NCBI GenBank assembly: GCA_038363925.1
Contig: JAQQWL010000004.1
Coordinates: forward strand, 2,852,001-2,916,000
DNA length: 64,000 nucleotides
Reading direction: 5' to 3'
DNA from: Apiospora phragmitis
Lineage: Eukaryota; Ascomycota; Sordariomycetes; Amphisphaeriales; Apiosporaceae
Shown here: positions 35,415 to 46,044 of the stretch, piece by piece
Position numbering within the stretch: the first letter of the stretch is position 1
Layout: the number at the start of each line of letters is the position of its first letter
Made by a program: the position numbers and the translations under genes
The notes under the pieces: model-generated
Seen by the model: only the letters and a program-made list of their open reading frames with translations
Told to the model about the DNA's origin: nothing
The model's database searches: none

Positions 35415-35843
35415 TCACTCGGCGCACGTTCGAAATGAAGCTGCATCGGAATGTCGGCCAGTGGTTTCGTCTTTGGCCTTCTCCAAGGCCTTGTCCAACC
35501 CCTTCTCGATATCCGGAATTATGGACTGCAGTTCCTTGAGCTCCTTGGTCTTCTGGTTTATTTCTTCGAGCTGTTCTTTCCATGGTGAGTCGGTGCAACT
35601 GGCAACGCAGGCAGCAAGGAGGCCAATTGCCACAAAAACAAACAGATCGACCAGGAATATCTGGAGACAGATCACCCAGCCCTTATTGAGTCCGATGGCA
35701 GCGAGCCCAGCAACCACATTGTCTACAGTTAGGGCGGTTTCTGTAGGTTGTGCTGCACCACCCAGGCTGCTTGTTGGGATTGCTTCAAATGGAATCGTGA
35801 TGTCCTGAGTGAAACCCGGGAAAGTGACAGGAATGACTGGCAT
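35415..35843 (-). CDS. small membrane protein with coiled coil, unknown function
   Basis: A 142-residue frame if the ATG before PVIPVTFPGF is used; an ATG 20 codons further upstream (35,903) is possible. A single hydrophobic helix spans about 56-80 (WVICLQIFLVDLFVFVAIGL). It is followed by a charged heptad-like segment at 88-125 (KEQLEEINQKTKELKELQSI). The expected product is a single-pass membrane protein with a coiled-coil tail. Beyond the stop, another minus-strand frame (35,204-35,446) reads as plausible protein, so a frameshift may have cut a longer C-terminus. No family is recognised. The surrounding 30-38 kb zone is full of decayed genes, so expression is uncertain. Confidence 0.5.
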   Translation of the reverse strand: MPVIPVTFPGFTQDITIPFEAIPTSSLGGAAQPTETALTVDNVVAGLAAIGLNKGWVICLQIFLVDLFVFVAIGLLAACVASCTDSPWKEQLEEINQKTKELKELQSIIPDIEKGLDKALEKAKDETTGRHSDAASFRTCAE

Positions 35844-36537
35844 TGTGAATGATTTGGACAATAGTGGGTGGGCACTGTGGAAGCAAGCGGGAGATTCTGG
35901 CACTGCCTTTGGGTGGTAGTTCGAGTTTTAGGATGGAAGAATTTGATAGCAGAAAGTGAAGAGGACGAAGATTTAAGTAGCACGGTGTCAGCCTTGTTTC
36001 AATAGCTGTGGACCTGGCGGATTTTTGGAGAAAGGGTTCCATTTAGTTAGGCATGTCGAGTCGTTAATATTCTCAAGAGTCTGATATTTTCAATGTTCGC
36101 AAACCATATCTCGTCCTGATTGTACAGAAACTTTCACAAATGATTACCTTCCCACATGCAGCTACCTTTTCGCATTCGAACGCTAATGACGTAGAATAGA
36201 TACCGAAGGAAGTCGCGGACAGCACCAACTCGAATGGCGGTTCGCTTCGTTTCCCTTCTCTTCGTCTCTTTCCCTGTCTGCGGTAAGCTTGTAAGCCCGC
36301 TTTCCGCCTGTCTCTGCACTTCTCTCTGCCTTTCTCTCTGCCTTTCCCTCCCTCCCTCACTCTCTGTTCCCCGTTCTCCCCAGAATCGATCTTACCATTC
36401 TCGCCTTACCATTCTCGCCTTTCGCCTCCCTAGCTGACGAATCTCTTCCTAACAGATCCAATCTCGCCTATTATCCCAACTCCCCTTCTCTTTCTGGCTC
36501 TCTGACTCTCTCGCGCCCTGCTGGAAGCCAGTCAAGA
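35844..36537. other. intergenic, pyrimidine-rich
   Basis: No coding signal. The plus strand at 36,290-36,370 is a CT-rich tract (CTTTCTCTCTGCC-type repeats), common in fungal promoters. It may serve the minus-strand small gene or the relic gene downstream. Confidence 0.4.
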
Positions 36538-36599
36538 GTGCAATCAAGACATACCTGGAGTCTTGCTACGTCGGCACCTGTAGCCATGGAACGCTGGTA

Positions 36600-37703
36600 T
36601 GCCTCCAGCGAAGTGACATGCGCATATCCGGCTCGATGCTGTGGGTATCCGAGCGAGGATGCGGAAGGCGAATTGCGCAGTTGGCCGGTAGCATTGGCGA
36701 TTTGCTGGGTGCCTACAAGCCGCAAGATAACCATGTTCGCCGCTGGCGCAACCTTCGCAGTTGGACAGATGGGTGCGGCCGCTTCGTTGAAGGACGACAA
36801 CAAGCTGGTATATCCTTTACTGGTTGCCGCCTGTTGTGCAGTATGCTCCGTCATCTTGTCGATCCGGCTGGCACTGCATTTCTCCCTCTCTCTCTCTCTC
36901 TCCACGCCCCTCTCTCTCTAACTGTGCGCGTGTGTGTTTGTGTGTGTGGGGGTGGGTGTATCTGCCATAATGGTAGGTAACTATAGCTGGGCGGACTTCG
37001 GAGAGGACGCCAAATGGGTTGCAAACCTGCGCTTCTGCGTCCCGCTGGACTTGCTGGGATGCTGCTTCGTGGGCATCTTCACGGAAACCTGGGCCAATAA
37101 GTCCTACCTGAAGCCATGGGTTGGCGAGCGTGGAATGGGACGATGGATTGCGGTGTTCGCCGGGTTTGTTGGCGATACCTTGGGCGTACACGAGCCGCAA
37201 GCGAACGCTTGGGCAATGTTCGCCGCTGGCGCTACGTTTGCAGCTGCCTAGATTGGTGCGGCCGCCTCGCTTAAGGATAATGATACCATCGTGTACTTCT
37301 TTATTAAGTGATGCGTACTGCGCATATGATGAATGGTAGGTACACTCTCGTTTTTCCGAGTCTGAATTGTGTTTTGGCAAAGCTGAAATTACTTCTTTTA
37401 GGGTTGAAATTGGTTCCTGCCGCCAGCGAATTGCGGCGTTCGTCGGTTTCGTTGCAGATTGGTGCGGCAGCCTCGCTGAAGGACAACGATACCATCGTAT
37501 GCCTTTTGCTGTGTGCGGCCTGCAGCGCGTGCTGCACCGCCATGCTGTCGATCCGTTTGGCGCTGGCTTGGCCAACCGACGAGCTGTGGCTGAACGACCT
37601 ATCGGGCTTCGCCATCCTCTTCTTGCTAGCATCGCTAGGTACGACCATGGCCGCATTTTTCGCTTGGAAACGATCAATGCTGTATAGCCTCAAATGGCAC
37701 TGA
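36600..37703 (+). pseudogene. tandemly triplicated, decayed membrane-protein gene
   Basis: Three related plus-strand segments carry the same protein piece: FAAGATFAVGQMGAAASLKD (about 36,735), FAAGATFAAA-stop-IGAAASLKDN (about 37,215) and QIGAAASLKDNDTIV (about 37,455). The last runs on as a hydrophobic protein end (CLLLCAACSACCTAMLSIRL, later ILFLLASLGTTMAAFFAWK, stop at 37,703). Copy spacing is about 480 and 208 bp. The upstream parts also match (VSERGCGRRIAQLAGSIGD against VGERGMGRWIAVFAGFVGD). The ancestral product was probably a small multi-pass membrane protein of unknown family. Copy 1 has a frameshift and runs into a CT microsatellite (36,880-36,902) and a TG-rich tract; copy 2 has a CAG to TAG nonsense change. 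Copy 3 lacks a start. Strand choice is likely but not certain. Confidence 0.45.
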
Positions 37704-38790
37704 AAGGGTGACCACGTTCGGGGTGATGTCGCGAGTGACCATCACCTCAGAGGGGTCGGAGGGAATGAGCCTGGACGACATCTTTGCGCCGTTCTGTTGA
37801 TACAGGTAGTATGCGCCCAAAGAAGATTGCAAGAGCACTCCAGAGATCGTTCTGGTACGAGTCGTTGCGGGCTTGTGCTTGTATACGCCCGGCGGCTAGT
37901 ACCCTCGTGTTGCTGGACTTGTACGAAATGGGGAGGACTTTTATTACTAGTGATATTGAGTGAAGACTCAGGGTAGCGGATATATAGATGTTTCTCTTAG
38001 CAACAAACCCAATATATATATATATATATACTCTTGTTAAAGAGTTTTCTTTCACATACGACCATATCCTGCTGGATACTAGGGATCCCGTCCGCTCTCC
38101 CATAAATAAGCAGCAGAGAGCCGAATTAGTACTAGGGTCGGTGACGACCTGGGAATCCTCGGTGTTGTATGTTCTTTTTATTTTCTTTTACTTTTTTTAA
38201 CTCCTAGTAGCTTGACTTTCAAGTGAAGGCCTGGTAGTTCTCGCCACCACGCTCTTGGGTCAGTCGGCCACCTCGTCTGCTTCGCAGTCCACTGGTTATG
38301 GGATAGCTGGCGAATTGTGACTGGTACTATCTCGGTAATCTAGGTATCTATCTATCGCAGCATCATTTACACACAGGCAGACAATAGGATAACTGGCAAA
38401 GCAATGGGATAGCTGGATGGGGTAGCTGGATGGGATAGCTGGTTCAAACAACAAAATAGTACCGGAATACTTGATCGGTCATGGGATAGCTGGCTAGTTG
38501 TGACTGGTGTTAGGTCGAAATTGGGCTTCATGCTCCGCGTCTCCACCGCGCCCGTTCTGGTGATGCGCCGAGCTGTATCTGCAGCAGCCTCCACAAATTG
38601 CTGGGATGGCCCCCGCTCCCCGGCATTGGGAAGTTCGTGTTGGCGACGAGGTAGCATTCTCCGGAACGGGTCGGCCAGGGGGGTCGACTTTGGTATATAT
38701 CTATCTATACCAACCGGCAGTCGCGTCTGCAATGGCGCGTTTGCCTTTGCTCTGTCCACTTCATCGCGACTGTCAAGGAAGATCGAGAAG
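37704..38790. promoter_or_regulatory. intergenic with short repeats upstream of the subtilase
   Basis: A TA microsatellite lies at 38,012-38,030. A 31-bp direct repeat centred on GGGATAGCTGG occurs at 38,295-38,325 and 38,478-38,508. Between them are three further GGGATAGCTGG or GGGGTAGCTGG cores at 38,406-38,442. The second 31-bp copy is 283 bp before the subtilase ATG, so a role as a factor site is possible. A TATA-like TATATATCTATC is at about 38,694. No gene is seen. Confidence 0.5.
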
Positions 38791-41783
38791 ATGAGGATCT
38801 CAGGCGTCTTCTGCGCGCTGTTCGCTGTCGCACGTGTCACTGCAAAGGCTGCTGCTGATGCATCTGCATCTGGCGGTTCGGCCGCTTGGGTACACGGATC
38901 TTACATCGTAGAGCTCGAGGCCAACGAAAGCCTTGCCGACTTCTACAATGCCATTTCGAGCGAGCACGGCATCAAGACGGAGGAGCGTATGAGCATGGGC
39001 AGCTCCAAGATCTTCAATGGTGCCTCCTTCAAGGTCCTGGACTCGGCGGGCCATGATGCCCCCAAACTCATGGACCTGATCGCAACCAAACCTGCCGTCA
39101 AGGCCATCTGGCCAGTGCGGACTGTCACGCTTGATGTAGGCAAGACAGAAGAGCCCAAGACCCCAACTGCTCCCTCTCCTAGTGCACAAAAACGCCAGGA
39201 CTCTCATGCCACTGATGATGATGACTCATCGTCGCCCGACACGTTCATGCCACATCTCATGACGCAGATCGACAGGCTGCACGCCCTGAACATCACCGGC
39301 AAGGGCTTCAGTATCGCCATGATGGACTCGGGCGTCGACTACACACACCCGGCCCTGGGCGGCTGCTTCGGCCCCGGCTGCCTCGTCGAGGGCGGCTGGG
39401 ATTTCGTCGGCGACGTGCCGAAAGGGAGCGAGCCGGCGCCCGATGCCGACCCCTACGACGGCTGCTTCGGCCACGGCACCCACGTCGCCGGCACCATCGC
39501 GGCGCAGGCCGCGGGCAACCAGTACGGCTTCACCGGCGCCGCGCCGGGCGCCAAGCTGCGGTCGTACCGCTGCTGGAACTGTGACGGCGTCGGGTCCAAC
39601 GAGATCCTGGTCGCGTCCTTCCTCCGCGCCTTCGAGGAGGGCGCCGACATCATCCAGTGCTCCAACGGGATCTACGAAGAGGCGGGCTGGGCCGACGAGC
39701 CCTGGGCGCTCGTGGCCGGGCGCATCGCGCAGACCGGCGTGCCCGTCATCGTGTCCGGTGGCAACTCGGGCGGTCGGGGCATGTTCAGCCCTTCAACGCC
39801 GGCGAGCGGCCTGGGCGTGGAGTCTGTCGCCGCCGTGCAAAACCAGAACGACCCCATCTTTGTCTCGAGCGGTTCCTACACGACCGACGACGGCCAGGAC
39901 AACAACAAGTCCGCGGATAATGTCTACGGCTTCTTTGCTGGGACCCCCTACCCCGCCAAGGCCTTGTCCCTCCAGCTTTGGGCCGTCGGCAATGATACCG
40001 AGTCCGTCACTGATGCATGCAGCCCGCTTCCTGACGATACGCCGGATCTTTCCGACAAGCTTGTACTACTGCGCAGCGTGCCCGACGCGCGCGCGTCCAA
40101 CTGCTACCCACCCGACCAGGGGCAGAACATACGGGCAAAAGGGGGCAAGTATATGGCATACTATGCTTATTCCAACACGTACGTCAAGCTTCTCGAAGTT
40201 CCTCCGTTTCCAAAGTTACTAAAATTGGTTTCAACAGCTCTTGGGACGAAGAGTTCGTCTATGTGGACGGCATCGAGAGCGTGATCTCGGTTGCACCGCA
40301 TCAGGGTGCCGCCTGGATCGAGATGCTGGGCCGCGGGGTCCAGGTCAACGTGTCGATACCGGATAAGAACTCGACCAAGCAAGTCCTGGTGGAGCTGGAA
40401 GACCACGAGACGGGAGGCTTGGCCGCCGACTTCACCTCGTGGGGGCCTAACTGGGACCTGGAACCGAAGCCGCAGATCGCATCACCGGGCGCCAGGATCC
40501 TCTCCACGTATCCGGTGGCCATGGGAAGCTATCGTGTCATGAGCGGAACGTCCATGGGTAAGTTGCTGTTTTCCCCAATTAGATCTCTCCTTGCGACTAA
40601 AATGACGATGGTATTAACGGTGATTCCCAACATTAGCAAGCCCTCTGGTGGCAGGCGTGATTGCGCTAATGGGAGAGGCGAGGGGAGGAAAGCTGGACTC
40701 CGAGCTCTTTGGTCGGATCTTGTCCGCCACTTCCAAGCCTCTGCCTTGGTTCGACGGCAAGACCAAGGCCGACATACTCGCACCGGTGCAGCAAGTCGGG
40801 TCGGGCTTGGTGCAGGCCTACGACGCCGTCTTTGCCAAGACCCTGTTCGATGTTCAGAGTCTCCGTCTGAACGACACGGACCACTTTGTGGCGAATCACA
40901 CCTTCACCATCCAGAATACGGGCTCGGACGAGGCGACCTACGAGATCGGGCACATGAAGGCTCCGACCATGTATGCCAAGATCTCCACCCTCAGAGGTGA
41001 CATGCTGGCCGGATATCCCAACCCCACGGTGGATTCCTGGGCCGAACTCAGTTTCAGTCCCGAGTAAGTCAAACAACCAGCCAGAACAGTGTTTTTGCCG
41101 AGAACCAGAGAGCTAATGTGTGTACTGCGCTGTACAGCGTCATCACCGTGCCCGGCGGCGGTTCAGCCCAGGTGGCGGTGACAATCGTCCCTCCCCAGGG
41201 CGTCAACGCCACCCGCCTGCCCGTCTACAGCGGCTACGTCAGCGTCAACAGCACGCGGGCGGAGCACCTCGTGCTCCCGTACCTGGGCGTCGTGGGCAGC
41301 ATGCACTCGGCCCCGGTCCTGACGTCCACCGGCGTCTTCCTCGCCAACTATGGCTCTCCGGCCGACGCCAACGCGAGCTACACCCTGCCGACGCCGGACC
41401 CCGCTTACGAGCCCGTCCCGGGCGACGAGGGTCGGCTGCCAAATATGCTGCTGGACCTGGTCATGGGCACGCGGCAGCTGCACGTCCACGTCGTGGCGTT
41501 GGGTGAGGAGGGAGCCACTAACAACACCATGAAGACGCCGACGGGCATTCCGTGCCTGGGGCCTCTGGCCGGGTGGCCCATGCGGTACCTGGCCGCGCTG
41601 AGCCAGAGGGCGTATTTCCTTGGCCTCTTGGCGGACGGCACCGTCCTGCCGCAGGGCTCCTACAAGATGGTTGCCAGCGCGTTGCGGATTTTTGGGGACG
41701 AGACTGTGGCTGAGGACTGGGATGTTTTCGAGACAGTACCGTTCTCTGTTCAGTACTCTAATGGGACAGCGCCGAGCAGGTAG
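38791..41783 (+). CDS. secreted subtilisin-like serine protease (S8A) with PA insert and Fn3-like domain
   Basis: Four exons (38,791-40,178; 40,238-40,557; 40,637-41,063; 41,138-41,783) give 926 residues in one frame. The start is the ATG before RISGVFCALFAVARVTA, a signal peptide of about 18-20 residues; an upstream in-frame ATG at 38,500 would bury it. An inhibitor_I9-like propeptide follows (about 35-115, SYIVELEANESLADFYNAI). The catalytic triad is complete: Asp179 in IAMMDSGVDYTHP, His228 in GHGTHVAGTIAA and Ser568 in SGTSMASPLVAG, the latter split by intron 2. A protease-associated insert lies between His and Ser, and an Fn3-like domain follows the core, as in the large C5a-peptidase/Vpr-like fungal subtilases. 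It should degrade extracellular protein. It looks intact, unlike its neighbours on both sides. Confidence 0.93.
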
Positions 41784-42128
41784 TTGGGAGAGAAGATCTC
41801 CTACGAGGACCCAGATGGGTCCATTGCTTCCGGTTCACTAGGCCTTGAAAGGGGCATTTCGGTGACTTTTGCTGCGAGGGGCATCCGGCCCAGGGCCTGC
41901 GTTATTTAGAAGTCCTAGGGATACTTTTTTCCAAATATTGTTTAGTATACTAATTGATAATCTCGCCCCGTCAGCTTTATGGGCCTTCCAGTGTCCACTA
42001 GGCGTATGATTAGGTCCGTTGTCTGCCGCATTCTATTGGCCTCGTAACATGCATATAATGACTCATTGCAAGTTTAATAATCAGCTTCATGAGAACTCAG
42101 GGGGAGGATGCCACCGCCAGGCATCCAA
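41784..42128. other. intergenic between convergent genes
   Basis: The 3' flanks of the subtilase and the minus-strand oxidase pseudogene. No gene, RNA or repeat is recognised. Confidence 0.5.
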
Positions 42129-45100
42129 CTATGAATACCACGACCCGCCACTGGTAACAGAAGCGGCGCGGCACAAGCGCTTATCGGCGGCCTCGACCCA
42201 GGCGTCACTGCCCACGCCATCGAGGACGTACAGCTCCGACTCCGGATCGTACTTCCGCTTGACGGCGAGTAAGGCTTCGTAGTTAGCGCCGTACATGGGA
42301 GCCCGCTAATCGGGCAACAAGTAGCTGACCTCGTTTATGTAGATCCTACCCCTAGGCCTTGTGGCGGCGTCCAGCACAGCCTGCACCTCGGACACGGCGT
42401 CGGCCTGGCGCCGCGCCAGGCGAGGTCGTCGAGGAAGGGCTTCATCAGGGCCGGGGCCTCGTCGTCCGGGCCCGCGCCCGGCATGGTGACGGTCCAGGCG
42501 TTGAAGGCGCCGGCCGTGAGGCCGTAGACGAACGAGTTGCCGCCATCGGAGAAGTCCGGGAGGAGCGCGTGGAAGGCCCCGATGGCAACCCAGAACGCGG
42601 CGTTGCCGACTTGGGAGTCGTTGAAAGCCAGCGTGCCGCCGCTGATAAGCCCGTCGCTGTGGACCCGGGCCGTCATGGATAAGACGACCGCATACTTCCC
42701 GGGGCCACCGCCACTGAGGGCCCAGTACAGGTCCGCGTGCTGGTCGGGCGTGGCGACGAGGTGCTGGCCGTCAACCGTGACGACTTCTCACTCTAGCACG
42801 TTGTCCGAATTAAAGCCATGACGGCTCGACAGGATCGAGTGGCCGCCACCTTGGGAGTACCCGCCGGCGATCCCGACGGTGGGGCAGGATCCGCCGACTA
42901 TGCGATGCCCGGTAGCATTGGCAGCGGCGTACGCCTCGAAACCCTGGACGCCGGCTCCGAGCTTGATGGCGGGCCCGGTGTAGTGGGACGACGCGTACGC
43001 TGGGATGAACTGGGTCAACTTGAGGTGGTGCGTCAACAGGGACAGGGCGCCGGTCCTAGTTGACCTGCCCAGTTAGTCGTGGCCAGTATTCTTAACGACA
43101 AGTCGGATGTTAAGCTAAAGCACCCCCTTACAGGCCACCCCCTCACGGGCCACTTTACTGAGCTACCGTTACCTTTATAATTAAAGCTATTTCTATGGCT
43201 AGAATTAATATAAATATATTATTTTTCGTTGTTTTTAATAATAATATAATCCTCTGCCTCCGTGCTATCATCTTTTATAGTTTTTATAGCGTTACGAGGC
43301 TTTCCTAGCACTTCGATATCGCTAGCTTCGTCCTCGTATATGACCCTACCCCTTAGCCTCCGCTTAGCCCGGTATATATTAATTATACGAATAAATCGTT
43401 ATCCCGGTACGGTTTTTACTTTTTAATATATTCTTATAGTTTTATTATCGAGTTTAGTTTAAAAATAATCGATTTAAGTTTCGAGATACGTGATTTTATT
43501 AACGCTTTAATTTAAAGTTTTATTAACCTTTTTAATAAAATGTTATAACTTTTAATTATTAAAAGGTGTTTTAATAAGTATTAAAACTAATTCGGCGAGG
43601 AAATTAAGTATTAATTCTTTCTTAACTATTTTTAATAGTTTTAAACGTGCCCGGGTAACCTTTATATTTTTTAAGATAACTTATTTTAATAATAACGGCT
43701 TCGAGCGATTTTACGAATAAATTCTAGCCGTTTTTAAGCGTTTTTAATTATAAAAAGAATTAATATATTAATTTTAACCTAGAGGTATATTTTTAATATA
43801 TTTATTTTCGTAAGCTTTAACTTAAAAACCGTATTTGGGTACTTCTTTAAAATAATCCTTAACTTTCTTTTTAATAAACCGAAAACTCGTATATTTAAAA
43901 CCTATATTATATAATTATAATATAATTTATAAAAGATTAACTATATTTTATTTATAAAATAAAGCTATAGAAAATTATTATTTATATATAATTTATAATT
44001 ATTATAAATTAGAACGATTTATTTATTATTATAACGAAACCGTATATAAGGGATAAAAATATTTTAAATGTCGGCCCCTTTAAAAATAATTAGCGGCGGG
44101 AGGGCTACCTTATTATAGCTTATACACTTTAGGGTAGTAATTTATTCCCTTTTCTTAACGTTTTTTTAAAGGCTAAATAGCTAGTAGCTTCGGTAATTAT
44201 TTAATAATTATTATTAACGCTTTAACCGATACTTATTTCGTCGGTATTATAGAAGCGTTTAAAAGGAATATTAACTAGTTTCGAGGTATTAAGTTTATCG
44301 AAAAAAATATTAATATTTACTACTATAACTTTATTAACCCGGCTATAATTAATTATTTTAACCTTACGGTTTTAATAAACTCGTTTTTAATTAAAAAACG
44401 AGTATATTATTATTATTTTAAAATATAAGAGGCTTTAAAGGCGTTTAATATTCGTTAAGTTATAAATTTAAACTTAATTAATATTAATGCGAAGCTTAAC
44501 TTAGTTTAATTAACGGCTTAATATATTAATACATTTTTTAAAAATAGTAATAAAACCTGCTAGTCTTTATTAAATTTATTTTTAATAGGTATACCGGCGA
44601 GACGGCGTTAGATATACGATGGGGGGCTAATTATTTACGGGCGGATTCGCGAGTAGCTGCTTCGAGCTTTATATCGCGCACGGCAGCCTATATACGCTTT
44701 TAAATATCGAACAAAGATATCGTTATAAAGAGTAGAAATAAACGAAAAAATAAGGGTAGTAATTACTTTAAAAAATAAAAGGTAATAATTAAATTAAAAA
44801 GTCTTCTAATTAAGATGCACGGTAAAAAGACGCGTTCGTGGGGTAAAACGCGGTGGCCCGTAACACGGTGGCCCGTGAGGGGGTGCTTTAGCTTATGGCC
44901 GCTAACAAACTCCAGCGCTGCTTGAATGTCCTTGGTGTGACGGGTGTTGATCACGTAACTGGCGTGGTCACCCAAGCTGCAGGGTTCCAAGCGCGGTGCG
45001 AAGGGATCGCACGAGTAATTCTTAAAACTCATGTCCATGAATTTGCCCGGAACGTCCATGCTATGACCCCACCCATTGTTAGCAGCCGCATGATAATACC

Positions 45101-45418
45101 GATGCAATTCAGGAAGGCTTCTCTCATACCGTGCCAGGGTGGGAAAGTCGAATGTTTCTTGCAGCTTGGCACACGCGGCGGCATCGTATCGGTTGTACGG
45201 GGCGTCATGGCAAAGACTTTCACGCGGGACGGTTTCGATCAAGCGCCCGCCGATTGTCCTGTTAAGATCCTGCAGTCTTGCAACGTGGGCCAGTCGGCAT
45301 CGCCAGGGAGCACCCGGCAGGATGAGGTTGCACCAGGAGGAGTGGCGCCGGCGGCGACTTCTGTCGCCACGGCAGCCAAGCCCACAGCCAGAAACTCGTG
45401 GTGTTTGCCGAACATCAT
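42129..45418 (-). pseudogene. FAD-linked oxidoreductase (berberine bridge enzyme type) pseudogene, split by a transposon
   Basis: Minus-strand remains of a secreted BBE-like oxidase, a family that carries covalent FAD and oxidises alcohols, sugars or alkaloid-like metabolites. The first part (45,418 to 44,896) has a signal peptide (FGKHHEFLAVGLAAVATEVA), then DLNRTIGGRLIETVP and SCDPFAPRLEPCSLGDHASY. The second part (43,110 to 42,129) has NIRLVVKNTGHD, the FAD-domain motif KLGAGVQGFEAYAAANATGH, GGYSQGGGHSILSSRHGF, DLYWALSGGG and a BBE end (GANYEALLAVKRKYDPES). Lesions: an 8-bp duplication frameshift near 45,270, the 1.78-kb TIR insertion, TAA after NTGHD, TGA after DNVLE (TGG to TGA), a frameshift near 42,410 and a stop near 42,320. 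It is certainly non-functional. Intron positions cannot be judged. Confidence 0.85.
43113..44893 (-). mobile_element. TIR DNA transposon, probably pogo-like, RIP-mutated, 1,781 bp
   Basis: Both ends carry the same inverted repeat: AGCTAAAGCACCCCCTTACA at the left, and at the right the complement of AGCTAAAGCACCCCCTCACG. Each has a directly repeated GGGCCACC-type block inside. TA flanks both sides (43,111-43,112 and 44,894-44,895). The interior is AT-rich with RIP character. On the minus strand around 44,230 one frame reads FKRFYNTDEISIG, which resembles the first catalytic Asp motif (YNxDE) of DDE_1/pogo transposases. The terminal repeats differ from the ACGTGG elements of the first 28 kb, so this is another family. 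Confidence 0.8.
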
Positions 45419-46044
45419 TTTTTCCGATACGCTTCCAAGACAAAGCAAGTGTAGTTATTTAAAGAAATAGAACCGCAGTGTTGAGATGCCGACACCCCTA
45501 ATCCGCCTCGGCCTGTGTATTGAGGCGACGCCCCTGGCTTTATAGTGAAGTGGACGCCCTCGACACCGCATCGCTAATGTTACACACCATGCCACGATCC
45601 TACAGTGAGATGACAAGAAACCCCGCCCCAACTTACCATTTAAGCTCGGCATCGCAAACTCGACCGCAGTTACATACTGCAGCTGGGGTTCTTCAGTATG
45701 CGCCAAGCAATGCAGAACCCGTTTAAGAGACCCCTGTACATGCAGGGGGCATATAACGGTGAAGAATATATTGAACTAGTCCCATCTTGAAATACAGACT
45801 AAAGCTAACTATTGAAGCTGCAGCGCGATATAGAGAAACTCCCATAATATCAGCGTTTCCAAGGGAACTGGTAGCGGCGGGATAGCTGGTAACCTGTAGA
45901 ACAATAAATAATATTGGGAGCAATTGGTAGAATAATGTTGATCCTACAGATGCAACCGACCTTGAGTATACATGTACTTTATTCCATGCACTCACTCTCT
46001 ATCTAAAATATCGCCAATACATGTTCTTGAGTTCCCCAATCTAA
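45419..46044. other. intergenic
   Basis: No convincing gene. A single GGGATAGCTGG core, the motif repeated before the subtilase, lies at 45,879-45,889. Promoter elements of the former oxidase gene should lie within 45,419-45,700. Confidence 0.4.

Noticed and set aside
36817..37677. 286-codon minus-strand frame
   Set aside because: Crosses the triplicated segments and a CT microsatellite; the plus strand gives the repeated hydrophobic protein pieces, so this is more likely a shadow.
38500..38790. N-terminal extension of the subtilase frame
   Set aside because: Would put 97 residues before an obvious signal peptide and overlap the GGGATAGCTGG repeat area.
39443..40222. 259-codon plus-strand frame
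   Set aside because: Shifted frame inside subtilase exon 1; Ser/Thr/Pro/Arg-rich, typical of a shadow frame.
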